A stretch of 6,940 bases of DNA, from positions 1 through 6,940 of the forward strand of contig BNUF01000125.1 in assembly GCA_025997155.1 (NCBI GenBank). Direction: 5' to 3'. The position numbers and the translations under genes are program-made. The notes under the pieces were generated by a model. That model saw only the letters and a list, made by a program, of their open reading frames with translations. It searched no databases and was not told where the DNA came from. Positions 5,833-6,940 of this stretch are shown here, piece after piece. Position 1 is the stretch's first letter, and each line of letters begins with the position of its first letter. The DNA is from Clostridia bacterium. GTDB lineage: Bacteria; Bacillota; Clostridia; Lachnospirales; WQUN01.

Positions 5833-6832
5833 TGTTGTTGACGCGATTGAAAACGCAGTTGAGTCGGATAAGAACATTGCCGTTTACGGCGACTATGACG
5901 CGGACGGTTTGTTCGCCCTTATGATTTTCAAGGACACGTTTCGGGAGATTGAATACCCGAACGTGTTTCTTTATGAATACTCAAACCGCACTCACGAGAT
6001 TGACTTTAACTTTCTTAACTTCTGCCTTGCGCGTCAGATTAACTTCGCGATTATTTGCGACACGGGGTCGAACGATATGGAGATTTTGGAGAAGTTTTGC
6101 GCGTATGGGATTGAGTGTGTTGTGCTTGACCACCACAGGACAACAGCGACGTATGCGGATTTCCCGCAAGGCATGAGCGTGCAGAACGTGCAGATTGATT
6201 TGGAGCAGTACGGCGTGAACAACCAAATGCGTGGGGCGGGTTTAGCATTTGTAACGGCGGCAACCTTTATGGAAAAGATTGGGCATCAGTTTGACATTGG
6301 TTACTTTGCAACGTATGCCCTTATTGCCCAGTATGCCGACGCAATCCCGATGGATACGGAGTTTGGGCGTTATCTGTATGAAGCGGCGCAAGGGGCGAAA
6401 ACGATTCCGCCAACGATAAACTATTTTCTTGACGATAATTTTGCCGTGACGAGAAGATTCGCGGAATATGTGTTAGCTCCGAAGATTAACGCGGTGTTCA
6501 GGCGGGAGCAGTTCTCGCTGGTGAACGGGTTGTTTCTGTTGGACAGTCCCGACGTGTTTATGCTGGTGAATCAGATTAAGGAACTACACTTCTCCACGAT
6601 TAAGACGGTGGAGAAGATTTTGGATGAGATTCAGTTTGAGGATTTGAACGGGATTTTGGTGGCGAACCTTAGCCCGTTTTTGACGGCGGGCTACCCGCGC
6701 AACTTTATTGTGAACCACAAAGGGCGAATCGCAACCTCGTTAGCAACGGCGTACGGCAAGCCTTGCGTGTGTGTTTGCGATAACGGGAAGTGGATTGAGG
6801 GTTCGTTTAGGGATATAGTCGAAGCTAAATAA
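5789..6832 (+). CDS. RecJ-like DHH/DHHA1 single-strand DNA exonuclease, 3'-truncated by IS630
   Basis: The protein shows the RecJ motif series: GDYDADG (residues 34-40; Asp35, 37, 39), CDTGSND with Asp91, the DHH signature at 114-116, GAGLAF (149-154), ADAIP with Asp184, APKINAVFR (RecJ 'LNAAGR'-like), and a DHHA1 start with strands ending in GSFRD (338-342, matching RecJ GSGRS). These ligands bind Mn/Mg, and the family degrades single-stranded DNA 5'-3'. ATG 5789 is preferred over GTG 5780: GGGGTGGAAG precedes it, and it overlaps the helicase end by 44 bases, implying coupled translation. Native sequence stops at Asp342; the last five residues (IVEAK) and the TAA come from the IS terminal repeat. 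RecJ needs the rest of DHHA1, including a GGH motif, for DNA binding, and usually runs to about 550-600 residues. This 347-residue product therefore keeps the catalytic core but is probably impaired. The missing part may be the ORF at 139-966. Confidence 0.85.
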   Translation: MLKIQAAQTMTRLSNVVDAIENAVESDKNIAVYGDYDADGLFALMIFKDTFREIEYPNVFLYEYSNRTHEIDFNFLNFCLARQINFAIICDTGSNDMEILEKFCAYGIECVVLDHHRTTATYADFPQGMSVQNVQIDLEQYGVNNQMRGAGLAFVTAATFMEKIGHQFDIGYFATYALIAQYADAIPMDTEFGRYLYEAAQGAKTIPPTINYFLDDNFAVTRRFAEYVLAPKINAVFRREQFSLVNGLFLLDSPDVFMLVNQIKELHFSTIKTVEKILDEIQFEDLNGILVANLSPFLTAGYPRNFIVNHKGRIATSLATAYGKPCVCVCDNGKWIEGSFRDIVEAK

Positions 6833-6834
6833 AA
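6814..6834 (+). repeat. IS630 terminal inverted repeat (transposase-stop end) plus TA
   Basis: The sequence starts TATAGTCGAAGCTAAATAAA and matches the reverse complement of 105-125 at 17 of 21 positions. The TA at 6814-6815 is the likely duplicated target. Both the TAG stop of the transposase (6827-6825) and the TAA that now ends the RecJ-like gene (6830-6832) lie inside this repeat. Confidence 0.75.
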
Positions 6835-6940
6835 GCGTGAATTAACGCCTCCCAAAATGAGTTGAATTTGTGCATATGTAATTTCAACCTGCGTTTAACA
6901 TTTGCCCAAAATTTCTCAATTGGATTAAAGTCGGGCGAAT
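6816..6940 (-). mobile_element. IS630-family insertion sequence, transposase 3' end (partial)
   Basis: This is the transposase-stop end of an IS630-family element running off the right edge, in the same orientation as the end at 1-123. It interrupts the RecJ-like gene after codon 342. It could be a second copy, giving a direct-repeat composite arrangement, or the other end of the same copy if the molecule is circular. Confidence 0.8.
6825..6940 (-). CDS. IS630-family transposase, C-terminal fragment
   Basis: The reverse strand encodes 37 residues beginning SPDFNPIEKFWANVKRRLK and ending ALIHAFI before TAG at 6827-6825. The SPDFNPIEKFW block carries the last catalytic Glu of the DDE triad and is the hallmark C-terminal motif of IS630 transposases. 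The stop lies inside the terminal repeat, which is usual for such compact elements. The N-terminal part is outside the window. Confidence 0.88.
   Translation of the reverse strand, partial: SPDFNPIEKFWANVKRRLKLHMHKFNSFWEALIHAFI

Noticed and set aside
5949..6263. Short frames on both strands inside the RecJ-like gene
   Set aside because: They overlap the DHH motif region in other frames and show low-complexity Arg/Thr/Ser composition typical of shadows.
1..6940. Plasmid replication origin, Rep gene, tRNA or CRISPR array
   Set aside because: No iteron-like repeat series, replication initiator motif, tRNA-like cloverleaf or regularly spaced repeats could be found by eye; circularity rests only on the IS geometry and the split gene.

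Overview
The window is a mosaic of bacterial accessory DNA. Its two outer edges are the opposite ends of an IS630-family insertion sequence. All non-IS genes lie on the + strand. Strong purine-rich ribosome binding sites (such as GGAGGAGAGG), a DUF4869 family known mainly from Bacillota, an Rpn-type nuclease and roughly mid-range GC suggest a Bacillota-like, probably host-associated bacterium. That taxonomic guess is weak. There is no rRNA, tRNA, CRISPR array, recognisable replication initiator or origin.

Layout. (1) 1-123: promoter-proximal end and N-terminus of an IS630 transposase (minus strand). (2) 124-1298: two unrecognised ORFs. The first is probably 5'-truncated by the IS, and the pair closes with a hairpin terminator at 1309-1327. 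(3) 1334-3596: a cassette with its own signals. It holds an intact DUF4869 gene, a tandem diverged copy broken by a one-base frameshift, a strong sigma70-type promoter, an Rpn-family PD-(D/E)XK nuclease gene and an intrinsic terminator. (4) 3625-6814: a UvrD/Rep-like SF1 helicase gene, overlapped by a RecJ-like DHH/DHHA1 nuclease gene. The helicase carries an in-frame TGA and a Cys in place of the Walker A glycine before the lysine. The nuclease is cut off inside its DHHA1 domain by the second IS end. (5) 6816-6940: C-terminal end of an IS630 transposase, also minus strand.

How the genes fit together. Helicase plus RecJ-like 5'-3' exonuclease is a DNA-processing pair of the kind found in phages and other mobile elements. 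The helicase ends in Asp-Asp-Asp-Ala-Pro-Phe, very like the SSB C-terminal tip that recruits RecJ and other repair enzymes. A physical link to the neighbouring nuclease is therefore plausible. The ORF at 139-966 is open right up to the left IS boundary and may be the missing C-terminal half of the RecJ-like protein. If so, the window is a circle (plasmid or excised element) cut open at a single IS copy. The two halves are out of register by one base at the simplest predicted junction, so this stays a hypothesis.

The region shows clear decay: IS insertion, a nonsense codon, a one-base frameshift and possibly a homopolymer slip. It looks like an ageing mobile element rather than a fully working system.
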